From an uncultured Holophagaceae bacterium (GTDB lineage Bacteria; Acidobacteriota; Holophagae; Holophagales; Holophagaceae), in contig CAIOFF010000005.1 of NCBI GenBank assembly GCA_903857495.1, positions 62,001-126,000 on the forward strand: a DNA stretch of 64,000 nucleotides. Reading direction: 5' to 3'. Below are positions 7,693 through 14,551 of the stretch, one piece after another. The position numbers and the translations under genes were made by a program. Every line of letters begins with the position of its first letter. Position 1 is the first letter of the stretch. The notes under the pieces were generated by a model that was not told the DNA's origin, did not search any database, and was given only the letters and a program-made list of their open reading frames with translations.

Positions 7693-9831
7693 GTGGGCGC
7701 TGCGGCGGGCTTCCTCCACGAAGCGCGGGCCTACGGCCTCCTGGCCGCGGCGGGGCTGCGCGTGCCGCAGCACGGGTTCCTGGAGGCGGGGGCCCTGCCC
7801 TTCGCCCCGGGCGAGCCCATCGTGCTGAAGGGCATCGCCGACGGCCTGTGGCACAAGTCCGATCGGGGCGCCGTGCACTTCGGCCCCTTCGAGGCCGAGG
7901 CCCTGACGGCCATCGCCGCCCGCATGCGGGAGCACGTGGCGGAGCTGCCCTGGATCGGCGGCCTGGTCTGCGAGCAGGTGTCTTTCCGGCGCCTGGCGGG
8001 CCTGCCCACGGAAGCCCTGATCAGCCTCAAGCGCGACCCCGAGGCGGGCTGGCTGGTGGTCTGCGGCATCGGCGGGCTGCAGGCCGACGCCTGGGCCGCC
8101 CTGGCCCCGCCCCTGCTCTGGCCCCTGGCCTTCACCACCCCGGAGCAGGCTCTCGCAGAGCTGCGCCAGCACTGGCTGGGCCGCACCTGGCTGGGCCGTC
8201 AGCGCGGCACCGAGGCCCTCACGGACGAAGCGAAGCTGCTGGCCTTCCTGCAGGGCCTGTGGCGCGCCGCCGAGGGCCTGGCGCAGGCGGGCGTCACCCT
8301 GCTGGAGCTGAACCCCGTGGTGCTGGACAGCAACGGCCTGCCCACGGCCCTGGACGGCGTGGGCACCCTGGAGGCCGCGCCCAGCGCCACTCCCGCCGCG
8401 CCGGACCCAGCCTGGTACCAGGCCCTGCTGAGTCCCCGCAGCCTGGTGCTCGCCGGTGTCTCCAGCCGGGCAGGCACCGTGGGCCGCATCATCCTGGAGA
8501 ACGTCCGCAAGTCGCGTCTGCCCGAGGGGGCCCTGCGCATCCTCAAGCCCGGCGCGTCCGACTTCCTCGGGCTGCCCTGCGTGGCGTCGGTGGCAGAGCT
8601 TGCCGCCGCGCCTACGGACCAGCTGATCCTGTCTCTGCCCGCGGCCCAGACCCTGGAGGCTGTGGAACAGCTCTGCCGCCAGGGCGGCGGCGCCACGGTG
8701 GTCTATCTGGTGGCCGGGGGCCTCGGTGACGGCGCCGACACCGAAGGCCTCGGCACGCGGCTGCTGGCCTGCCTCGACACGCATCGCCGCGCAGGGCAGT
8801 GGACCCCGGCCCTGGTGGGGCCCAACGGCCTGGGCCTGTTCAGCCCGGACCTGGGCCTCAACACCTTCTTCATCCCCGAGGACAAGCTGCCGCTGAATGC
8901 CCAGCCCGGGCATCTGGCACTGCTGAGCCAGAGCGGCGCCTTCCTCATCACGCGGCTGAGCCGTCGCGGTGAGCTCCGCCTGCGCGCCGCCGTGGCCATC
9001 GGCAACCAGATGGACCTGCGCTGCTCGGACTTCCTGCGGGGCTTCGCCACGGATCCTGCTGTCCGCGTGGTGGGCGCCTACCTGGAGGGCTTCGCGCCCG
9101 GCGACCTCCAGGCCACGGCCCAGGCGGTCCGGACCCTGCGCGCTTCGGGCCGCCGCGTGCTGCTCTACAAGGGCGGCCGCAGCCAGGAGGGCATGGCCGC
9201 CGCCAGCAGCCACACCGGCGCCCTGGCCGGCGACCATGCGCTGCAGGCCAGCGTGCTGCGCCGGGCCGGAGCGATCCTGGCGGAGCGCCTGGAGGCCTTT
9301 GACGCCGGGCTGGCCTGGCTGGGAGCCTACCCCGAGGGCCGGCCCGCCACCGTGGCCGTGATGACCAACGCCGGCTTCGAGTCCGTGGCTTCCGCGGACC
9401 TGCTCGGTGGCGCCTGCCGCGGGGCGAAGCTCACGGCAGCGGAGTCCGCCGCCCTGGCCGCCACCCTGGAAGACCAGGGCCTCGCGGGCCTGGTGAGCCC
9501 AAGGCTGCCCCTGGACCTCACGCCCATGGCCGACGAGGCCGCCTACCTGGCCGCGGCCCGCCTGCTGCTGGCCACCGAGGCCGAGGTGCTGCTGGTGGGC
9601 CTGGTCCCGCTGACCAGGCGCCTGGACACGGTGGATCCCGCGGCCTACGCGGCTTTCGCTTCAGCCCTGGCCGAGCTGGCCCAAGCCAGCGGCAAGTGGG
9701 TCGGCGTGGCGGTGGAGGGCGGGCCCCTCTTCGACGCCTATCGCACCGCCCTCCGCGCCGCAGGGCTGCCTGTGTTCCTCACCATGGAAGAGGCCCTCGA
9801 AGGGCTGGCCCTCCTCGCGAGCGAGAGCTGA
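7693..9831 (+). CDS. ADP-forming acyl-CoA synthetase (acetate-CoA ligase type), beta-alpha domain order
   Basis: About 712 residues. An ATP-grasp domain comes first (residues about 1-220; KGIADGLWHKSDRGAV, ELNPVVLD), then a CoA-binding Rossmann domain and a succinyl-CoA-ligase-like domain with ASSHTGALAGD, a conserved His motif of the family. The enzyme makes ATP from ADP and Pi while releasing the free acid from an acyl-CoA. Placed after iorAB it would complete energy-conserving oxidation of aryl or branched 2-oxoacids, as in Pyrococcus. I chose GTG at 7693 because GGAG lies 6 bp upstream and the ATP-grasp homology begins there; an in-frame ATG at 7639 would overlap iorB by 53 bp. The ATP-grasp-first order is the reverse of the PatZ-like layout. 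Confidence 0.85.
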   Translation: MGAAAGFLHEARAYGLLAAAGLRVPQHGFLEAGALPFAPGEPIVLKGIADGLWHKSDRGAVHFGPFEAEALTAIAARMREHVAELPWIGGLVCEQVSFRRLAGLPTEALISLKRDPEAGWLVVCGIGGLQADAWAALAPPLLWPLAFTTPEQALAELRQHWLGRTWLGRQRGTEALTDEAKLLAFLQGLWRAAEGLAQAGVTLLELNPVVLDSNGLPTALDGVGTLEAAPSATPAAPDPAWYQALLSPRSLVLAGVSSRAGTVGRIILENVRKSRLPEGALRILKPGASDFLGLPCVASVAELAAAPTDQLILSLPAAQTLEAVEQLCRQGGGATVVYLVAGGLGDGADTEGLGTRLLACLDTHRRAGQWTPALVGPNGLGLFSPDLGLNTFFIPEDKLPLNAQPGHLALLSQSGAFLITRLSRRGELRLRAAVAIGNQMDLRCSDFLRGFATDPAVRVVGAYLEGFAPGDLQATAQAVRTLRASGRRVLLYKGGRSQEGMAAASSHTGALAGDHALQASVLRRAGAILAERLEAFDAGLAWLGAYPEGRPATVAVMTNAGFESVASADLLGGACRGAKLTAAESAALAATLEDQGLAGLVSPRLPLDLTPMADEAAYLAAARLLLATEAEVLLVGLVPLTRRLDTVDPAAYAAFASALAELAQASGKWVGVAVEGGPLFDAYRTALRAAGLPVFLTMEEALEGLALLASES

Positions 9832-9864
9832 CGGGGATGGGTCGCTCGGATCCCGGCGAAGGAC

Positions 9865-10212
9865 GCATGAACACCGAGGAACGCCGATAAAAAACATGAT
9901 GAACACCGATGAAAAGCTGACCTGCTTATCGGGCTCACTCCGCCTATTTTTGCCCTCAAGGATCTCCACGAAGGACACGAAGAACTTGCACAAAGGGGCA
10001 CGAAGGCGCAGTCATCGCGCCGACAGGGCATCCGGGCCTGGGGCCCCCGGTCGCGTGCGACCGGCCAAGGGGTGGGCCAGGGCGCATTCGTGTGCTTCCT
10101 GCGCCCGCAGGGCGTCTTCGTGTCCTTCGTGGAGGGCCTGTTTAGCGGAGTCTGGCCGATATCCAGGTCTTCGCTTGATCAGCTTTTTTCGGTGTTCATC
10201 GGTGTTCTTCCC
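9865..10212. repeat. Composite palindromic repeat element, copy A
   Basis: Occupies most of the 447-bp gap between the acyl-CoA synthetase and the YwiC-like gene. The outer arms are inverted copies of ATGAACACCGA...AAAAGCTGA (9899-9920 and 10179-10199), with further GAACACCGA words outside them. Inside are inverted copies of TCCACGAAGGACACGAAG (about 9964-9981 and 10116-10133). The core holds the hairpin CCGGTCGC-GT-GCGACCGG near 10048-10065. The core and arms match copy B at 47126-47512 at roughly 90% or better over long stretches. No ORF in it is credible. It looks like a MITE- or BIME-like non-coding repeat. Confidence 0.8.
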
Positions 10213-10278
10213 TGGCAATGACGGCTTTCCGCGAGGCCGCGTTCAGGGCAGACTTGATTTCGGAGTGAAAAGACCGAA

Positions 10279-11049
10279 ATGACCCGCTTCCTGCCCCCCT
10301 GGCGCACCCTGCTTCCGGCGGAGCACGGGAGCTGGTTCATGCTGGGCTTTCCCATGGTCCTGGGGCTGCTGCTGCGGCCCACCGCGGCGGGGCTCGGCCT
10401 GGCCCTGGCGGCCCTGGGCCTGTTCCTGGCCCGGCCCCCGCTGCGCCGGCTGCGGACGGGCCAGCGGGAGGGCGCACAGGTCCGCGCGCTCCTGCTCTGC
10501 ACCAGCCTCTCGCTGGCCTTCGGCGCCGGGGCGCTGGCCCTCGCGGGGCCTCGGTTCCTGGGGCCCCTGGCCGTCGTGGCGCCGCTGATCTTCCTGGCCC
10601 TGCGGGCCGATGCCCAGCGGGCGGTGCGCTCCCTGGCGGTGGAACTCGCGGCCCAGGGCGCCTTCGCGGGCCTGGCGGCGGCCATGCTCACCGCCGGCGG
10701 TTCCACGCTGGCCGAGGCCGGGCGCGCCTGGGTGCTGGTCACCCTGGTGGGCGGGGCGAACCTTGCCCACGTGCGGCGCCTGCTGGGCCACGCTCATGGC
10801 CTGACGGACCAGGAGCTGCGCCGCCGGGCGCGCCCGGTCCACGCCCTGCATCTGCTGCTGCTGGGGGCCTCGGCCTGCCTGCTCGCTCCGCGGGGACCCG
10901 CGGGACTGGTGTGGACTGTCTGGACGGGCTTGCTGTATTTGCGGGCCCTGCAGCCCTGGCGCCCCCTCGCGGCCCGGACCCTCGGCTGGCGGGAAGGAGC
11001 CCTGAGCACTGTGGGCCTGCTGCTGCTGTGGCGGGCACTCGCAAACTGA
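10279..11049 (+). CDS. YwiC-like integral membrane protein
   Basis: Product of 256 residues, mostly hydrophobic, with about seven to eight membrane segments. The N-terminal LLPAEHGSWFMLGFPM matches the conserved HG-W motif of the YwiC-like family. Bacillus YwiC sits near nitrate-respiration genes, but its biochemical role is unknown. Here the neighbours are a likely Fe-S Rrf2 regulator, moeA and a Crp/Fnr regulator, again a set associated with anaerobic respiration and molybdenum enzymes. That link is contextual only. The gene starts 67 bp after repeat copy A. Confidence 0.75.
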   Translation: MTRFLPPWRTLLPAEHGSWFMLGFPMVLGLLLRPTAAGLGLALAALGLFLARPPLRRLRTGQREGAQVRALLLCTSLSLAFGAGALALAGPRFLGPLAVVAPLIFLALRADAQRAVRSLAVELAAQGAFAGLAAAMLTAGGSTLAEAGRAWVLVTLVGGANLAHVRRLLGHAHGLTDQELRRRARPVHALHLLLLGASACLLAPRGPAGLVWTVWTGLLYLRALQPWRPLAARTLGWREGALSTVGLLLLWRALAN

Positions 11050-11128
11050 GGGCGTGGTCAAAGGTCACAACCGGGCTGGACTCCGGAATCCCCACCCCTG
11101 AAGCTGGAAACAGAAAAAGGATTCTGGA

Positions 11129-11578
11129 ATGCTGTTTTCGACGGCCACGGGCTATGCCCTTCGTGCACTCGCAGCTCTGCCCGAGGACGGGACCTACTGC
11201 CTTGCCAAGGACCTCTCCTCCCGGCTGGGGCTGCCCGGCCCCTACCTGGCGAAGATCCTCCAGGGCCTGGTGCAGGCGGACATCCTGGCTTCTGTGCGCG
11301 GCCCCAAGGGCGGCTTCCGCCTGACGCGACCCGCCCACCGGATCACCGTTGGCGAGGTCGTGGCCGCCATGGAAGGACCCGATGCCATGGAAGGCTGCGT
11401 CATGGGCTTCCCGGCCTGCAACGGCGAAAACCCCTGCCCCCTCCACGACGCCTGGTCCGCGGTGAAGAGCCAGGTGAGTTCCTCCATGACCCAGGCCACC
11501 ATCCGGGATCTCCAGCTCATCAACATCCGGCACCAGAAGGAAGCCAAGGATCGGATGCCGAATACCCCTCAGCCCTAG
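11129..11578 (+). CDS. Rrf2-family transcriptional regulator, probably Fe-S cluster binding
   Basis: Product of 149 residues. The N-terminal winged helix (TGYALRALAALPED, LAKDLSSRLGLPGPYLAKILQGLV, VRGPKGGFRLTRP) is typical Rrf2. The C-terminal half carries three cysteines in the pattern CVMGFPAC...CPL (about residues 91, 98, 104), the layout that binds a [2Fe-2S] or [4Fe-4S] cluster in IscR and NsrR. It probably senses NO, oxygen or cluster status. Start supported by AAAAAGGA 8 bp upstream. Targets cannot be read from the sequence; YwiC upstream and moeA downstream are candidates by proximity. Confidence 0.85.
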   Translation: MLFSTATGYALRALAALPEDGTYCLAKDLSSRLGLPGPYLAKILQGLVQADILASVRGPKGGFRLTRPAHRITVGEVVAAMEGPDAMEGCVMGFPACNGENPCPLHDAWSAVKSQVSSSMTQATIRDLQLINIRHQKEAKDRMPNTPQP

Positions 11579-11610
11579 GCTATTCGGATTATTTCTTCTT
11601 AAATACGACT

Positions 11611-11661
11611 CGCCGGCCAGACTCCGCTGAAGAGGCCCTCCACGAAGGGCACGAAGTCCCC
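11611..11661. repeat. Solo fragment of the composite repeat (half element), upstream of moeA
   Basis: About 50 bp around GGCCAGACTCCGCTGAAGAG and CCTCCACGAAGGGCACGAAG. It matches the right arm of copy A (10116-10157, read in reverse complement) with only a few mismatches, and the right arm of copy B less closely. The rest of the element is absent. It lies within 20 bp of the moeA start and so occupies the position expected for the moeA promoter or 5' leader. Confidence 0.7.
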
Positions 11662-11679
11662 CAGGCTGCGGGTAGGATC

Positions 11680-12825
11680 GTGACCATGGCCATGAGCTGC
11701 GACCACCCCGATCTGCTGCCCCTGGAGACGGCGCTCCTGCGCCTCTGGGAGGCCCTGCCGGCCCCGGCCCTGGCCGAGGTGCGGGCCGAGCGCGATGACC
11801 CCGCCACGGACCGCGCCTCCATGGACGGCGTGGCCCTGCGGGCCGCGGACGGGAGGCTCCCCCGCCAACTGCTCGGCACCCTCTTCGCCGGCAGTGATCC
11901 CGCAGCCTTCACGGTGGCCCCGGGCACCGCCGTGCGCATCATGACCGGCTCGGCGCTGCCCCTGGGAGCGGACGCCATCGTGCCCGTGGAGCAGCTCCGC
12001 CAGGAGGGCGACACCATCCACCTGGCCGTGACGCCCGGGGCTGGCGAGCACGTGCGGCGCCGGGGCGAGCAGGCCCGGGCCGGGGACCTGCTGCTGCCCG
12101 CCGGAACCCCCTTCACCGTGGCCCGCCAGGCCCTGCTGGCCCAGGAGGGCCGACCCGTGCCCACGCTCCGCCGCCTCCGGGTCGGCGTGGCCTCCACCGG
12201 CGACGAGCTGGTGGCGAACCCCGCCCCCCACCAGATCCGCGACTCCAACGGCCCCATGCTCGCGGCCCTGGCCCGGGCCCTGGGCGCCGAGCCGGAGCTG
12301 CGACCCGCCCTGCCCGATGATCCGCCCGCCTTGGCGGCGGCCCTGCGCCAGCCCGGAGACATCCGCATCCTGCTCACCTCGGGTGGCGTGAGCATGGGCG
12401 AGCACGACCACCTGCCTGCGGTGCTGGCGGACCTGGGCGCGCAGATCCTCTTCCACCGGATCCGCCTCAAGCCGGGCAAGCCCATGCTGGCGGCCCTGCT
12501 CGGCGACCTGCTGATCCTGGGCCTGCCGGGCAATCCCGTCTCGGCCTACGTCAACGCCCTGCTCTTCCTGCCCGTGGCCCTGGCGCGCCTGGAAGGCCGG
12601 GCCTTCCCCGACCCCTGGCGCCGGGCCCGGCTCGCGGCTCCGGTGAAGCACAAGGGCGACCGCCCCCTCCTGCACCCCTGCCGGCTCGTGGACGGCCGCC
12701 TGCACCCGCTGCCGGGCAAGGGCTCCGCGGACCTGGTGACCCTGGCCCAGGCCGATGCCTGCGCCTGGATCGAGCCGGGGGGGATGGAAGCGGGGGTGAA
12801 GACGCGGTGGCTGCCGGTCCTTTAG
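11680..12825 (+). CDS. moeA: Molybdopterin molybdenumtransferase MoeA
   Basis: Product of 381 residues. MoeA inserts molybdate into adenylated molybdopterin in Moco synthesis. Visible motifs are SMDGVALR (substrate-binding loop), RIMTGSALPLGADAIVPVE, the MoaB/Mog-like domain with GVASTGDELV, DSNGPML and LTSGGVSMGEHDH, and LPGNPVSAYV. The start is uncertain: GTG at 11680, ATG at 11686 and ATG at 11692 are all in frame and ahead of homology. It suggests molybdenum enzymes elsewhere in the genome. It ends against an 80-bp palindromic region shared with the convergent crp-like gene. Confidence 0.93.
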   Translation: MTMAMSCDHPDLLPLETALLRLWEALPAPALAEVRAERDDPATDRASMDGVALRAADGRLPRQLLGTLFAGSDPAAFTVAPGTAVRIMTGSALPLGADAIVPVEQLRQEGDTIHLAVTPGAGEHVRRRGEQARAGDLLLPAGTPFTVARQALLAQEGRPVPTLRRLRVGVASTGDELVANPAPHQIRDSNGPMLAALARALGAEPELRPALPDDPPALAAALRQPGDIRILLTSGGVSMGEHDHLPAVLADLGAQILFHRIRLKPGKPMLAALLGDLLILGLPGNPVSAYVNALLFLPVALARLEGRAFPDPWRRARLAAPVKHKGDRPLLHPCRLVDGRLHPLPGKGSADLVTLAQADACAWIEPGGMEAGVKTRWLPVL

Positions 12826-12833
12826 CCGTGCCT

Positions 12834-12913
12834 GCTCCGAAAGCACCTGCGGCGCTTTCGGAGATAGAAAGAGATCTCTTCCTATCTCCAAAAACGCGCA
12901 GCGGTTTTGGAGC
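12834..12913. terminator. 80-bp nested palindrome with three stem-loops between convergent moeA and crp
   Basis: Stem 1: CTCCGAAAGC (12835-12844) with GCTTTCGGAG (12854-12863). Stem 2: GAGATAG (12861-12867) with CTATCTC (12882-12888) around the palindrome AAGAGATCTCTT. Stem 3: CTCCAAAAACGC (12886-12897) with GCGGTTTTGGAG (12901-12912), one mismatch. The outer ends GCTCC and GGAGC also pair, so the region can fold as three hairpins or as one long arm. It fills the 93-bp gap between the two stop codons and probably terminates both genes; its elaborate symmetry resembles REP/BIME repeats. Confidence 0.75.
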
Positions 12914-12918
12914 AGAGG

Positions 12919-13593
12919 TCAGCCCTTGGCGTATCTCTGCAGCTTCCCCAGATCGAGGATGCGCACCACCGGGAAGGTGCTCTGGATCAGGCCCAGGTCC
13001 GTGAGGAGGCGCAGGGCGCGGCTGAAGGCTTCGCGGCTGGCGCCGATGCACTGGGCCAGGTCTTCCTGGGTCTCCTGGAACTCCACCAGGGACCGGACGG
13101 GGTTGGCCTCGTGGGCCTCCAGCAGCAGCTGGGCGACGCGCTCGGGCACGCTGTGCAGGCTGAGGGTCTCCACCAGCGTGACCAGGTGGCGCACCTTGGC
13201 GGTGAAGTGCTGGATGAGCATCTCGGCCACTTCGGGATGCCGGTGCACGATCTGCCGCAGGGGCGCGGACGGGATCAGCCAGCACTCGGTCTCGCCGTGG
13301 GACTCGGCGCTGGAGGCGATGGGTGCGCCGTCGAACACGGCCACCTCGCCCACACAGTCGCCCACCTTGAGGAACTGAAGGACCTGGACCCGACCCCGGC
13401 CGTCCGTGCGGAAGACCTTCAGGCCGCCCTTCACCACCACGTAGACGCCGGCCACCTGATCGCCCTGGGTGTAGATCCGGACGCCGTTGGGAAAGCGGCG
13501 CAGCTCGGCGATGCTGGCGAGCTCCTCGGCGGCATTCATCGGCAGGCCGGCCAGGAACTCGATCCTTCTCAGATTGAGGACTGCTTGAGGCAT
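12919..13593 (-). CDS. Crp/Fnr-family transcriptional regulator
   Basis: Product of 224 residues from the ATG at 13593 (GGTGGAG just upstream); longer in-frame starts precede the homology and were rejected. It has an N-terminal cyclic-nucleotide-binding-type beta-roll (YTQGDQVAGVYVVVKGGLKVFR, VGDCVGEVAVFDG), a dimer helix and a C-terminal helix-turn-helix (QEDLAQCIGASREAFSRALRLL). It lacks the N-terminal cysteine cluster of FNR, so a nucleotide or other ligand is more likely than an oxygen-labile Fe-S cluster. A nearly perfect palindromic site lies about 50 bp before the start codon, indicating autoregulation. Confidence 0.88.
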   Translation of the reverse strand: MPQAVLNLRRIEFLAGLPMNAAEELASIAELRRFPNGVRIYTQGDQVAGVYVVVKGGLKVFRTDGRGRVQVLQFLKVGDCVGEVAVFDGAPIASSAESHGETECWLIPSAPLRQIVHRHPEVAEMLIQHFTAKVRHLVTLVETLSLHSVPERVAQLLLEAHEANPVRSLVEFQETQEDLAQCIGASREAFSRALRLLTDLGLIQSTFPVVRILDLGKLQRYAKG

Positions 13594-13641
13594 GGGGCTC
13601 CACCGGGTGCTGGAATAGTTATCGCACAGTTCAACACGGAA

Positions 13642-13657
13642 TGTGACCCCGGTCACT
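13642..13657. promoter_or_regulatory. Crp-type operator upstream of the crp-like gene
   Basis: TGTGA-CCCCGG-TCACT, in which GTGACC and GGTCAC form a perfect inverted repeat. It fits the TGTGA-N6-TCACA consensus at nine of ten half-site bases. It is centred about 56 bp upstream of the start codon of the Crp/Fnr gene at 12919-13593, a position suited to autoregulation. Confidence 0.65.
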
Positions 13658-13729
13658 AGCCCGGGAACTGAACGACCCATACTTTACCGCGACCTAGGAA
13701 TTTTCTCTCCGAAAATCCTGAATAGGACA

Positions 13730-13761
13730 AGACCCCGGAAGGCCTCAGCCGACCGGGGTCT
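13730..13761 (-). terminator. Hairpin downstream of efp
   Basis: AGACCCCGG (13730-13738) pairs perfectly with CCGGGGTCT (13753-13761), 27 bp past the efp stop. The T-tract on the minus strand is short (TTGTCC), so it is a probable rather than textbook terminator. It separates efp from the crp-like gene. Confidence 0.6.
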
Positions 13762-13787
13762 CTGTTGACTCTTTCCGCTTCGGTTCC

Positions 13788-14354
13788 TTACTTCACGCGC
13801 TCCATGAAGGTGCGGTCCACGGTGTTCACCCGGATCTTCGAGGGCGCCTCCATGTAGGGGGGCACGCCGACGGTGATGCCGTTGCTGAGCTTGGCGGGCT
13901 TGTAGGAGCCGGTGGCATTGGCGTTCTTCATGACGGGATCGGTCTCCACGATCTCCAGGACCACGCTGGGGGGCAGGGTGGCGCCCATGGGCTGGCCCTC
14001 GTAGAACTCGATCTCCACCTGCATGTTCGGTTCGAGGAAGACCAGATCGTCGCCCAGGATCTCCTTGCTGACCTCGATCTGCTCGTAGGTCTCGTTGTTC
14101 ATGAAGACCAGGCTGGCGCCGTCCTCATAGAGGAACTCCAGCATGTGCTGCTCGAGACTGGCCTTCTCCACCTTGTCGGAGCTGCCGAAGCGGTTCTCGC
14201 GGTTGATGCCGTCCTTGAGGCGCTTCATCTTCACCTGGACCCGGGCGGGCAGGTTGCCGGGGGTCTGATGCTCGACGCTGATGACGCGGCAGAGCTCGTT
14301 CTCGAAGTTGACGATCATCCCGGCGCGAACCTGGGTGGCGAGAATGATGGGCAT
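13788..14354 (-). CDS. efp: Elongation factor P
   Basis: Product of 188 residues with the three beta-barrel domains of EF-P: KOW-like N-domain (ILATQVRAGMIVNFENELCRV), OB domain (HMLEFLYEDGASLVFMNNETYEQI) and C-terminal OB domain (VVLEIVETDPVMKNANATGSYKPAKLSNG). It enters the ribosomal E site and rescues stalling at consecutive prolines. The tip loop, PGKG in E. coli (modified Lys34) or with Arg in the rhamnosylated type, reads TPGNLPA here, so the modified position is Asn. A tRNA-Val gene with a strong terminator lies just upstream on the same strand; GGAG precedes the ATG. Confidence 0.95.
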   Translation of the reverse strand: MPIILATQVRAGMIVNFENELCRVISVEHQTPGNLPARVQVKMKRLKDGINRENRFGSSDKVEKASLEQHMLEFLYEDGASLVFMNNETYEQIEVSKEILGDDLVFLEPNMQVEIEFYEGQPMGATLPPSVVLEIVETDPVMKNANATGSYKPAKLSNGITVGVPPYMEAPSKIRVNTVDRTFMERVK

Positions 14355-14395
14355 GGGGGCTCCGTGGGGAGGAAGGCGGCTGCGGGTCTCCGTTC

Positions 14396-14431
14396 AAAAA
14401 CCCCTCGCCGGGACCCCGGCGAGGGGTTTTT
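14396..14431 (-). terminator. Strong bidirectional terminator after tRNA-Val
   Basis: AAAAACCCCTCGCCGGG (14396-14412) pairs perfectly with CCCGGCGAGGGGTTTTT (14415-14431): 17 bp including A/T tails on both sides, so it can stop transcription in either direction. The first base of the far arm coincides with the CCA end of the tRNA gene. Confidence 0.9.
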
Positions 14432-14505
14432 GGTGGGCGTACCAGGATTCGAACCTGGGACTTCTACCGTGTGAAGGTAGCACTCTACCGCTGAGTTATA
14501 CGCCC
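14431..14505 (-). tRNA. tRNA-Val, anticodon CAC
   Basis: On the minus strand a complete cloverleaf is seen. The acceptor stem GGGCGTA pairs with TACGCCC, the D-arm contains AGCGGTAGAGT, the anticodon stem is CTACC/GGTAG around loop TTCACAC (anticodon CAC, reading GUG), and the T-arm contains CCAGG-TTCGAAT-CCTGG. Discriminator base A and an encoded CCA end follow. It is directly followed by a terminator. Confidence 0.97.
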
Positions 14506-14551
14506 GCGGTCGAACAGAATACCTCAGGGTCGGGCCGTTTCCAAGGCCGAA

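Noticed and set aside
9896-10282. 128-residue frame inside repeat copy A
   Set aside because: Runs through nested inverted repeats and copy B does not preserve the frame.
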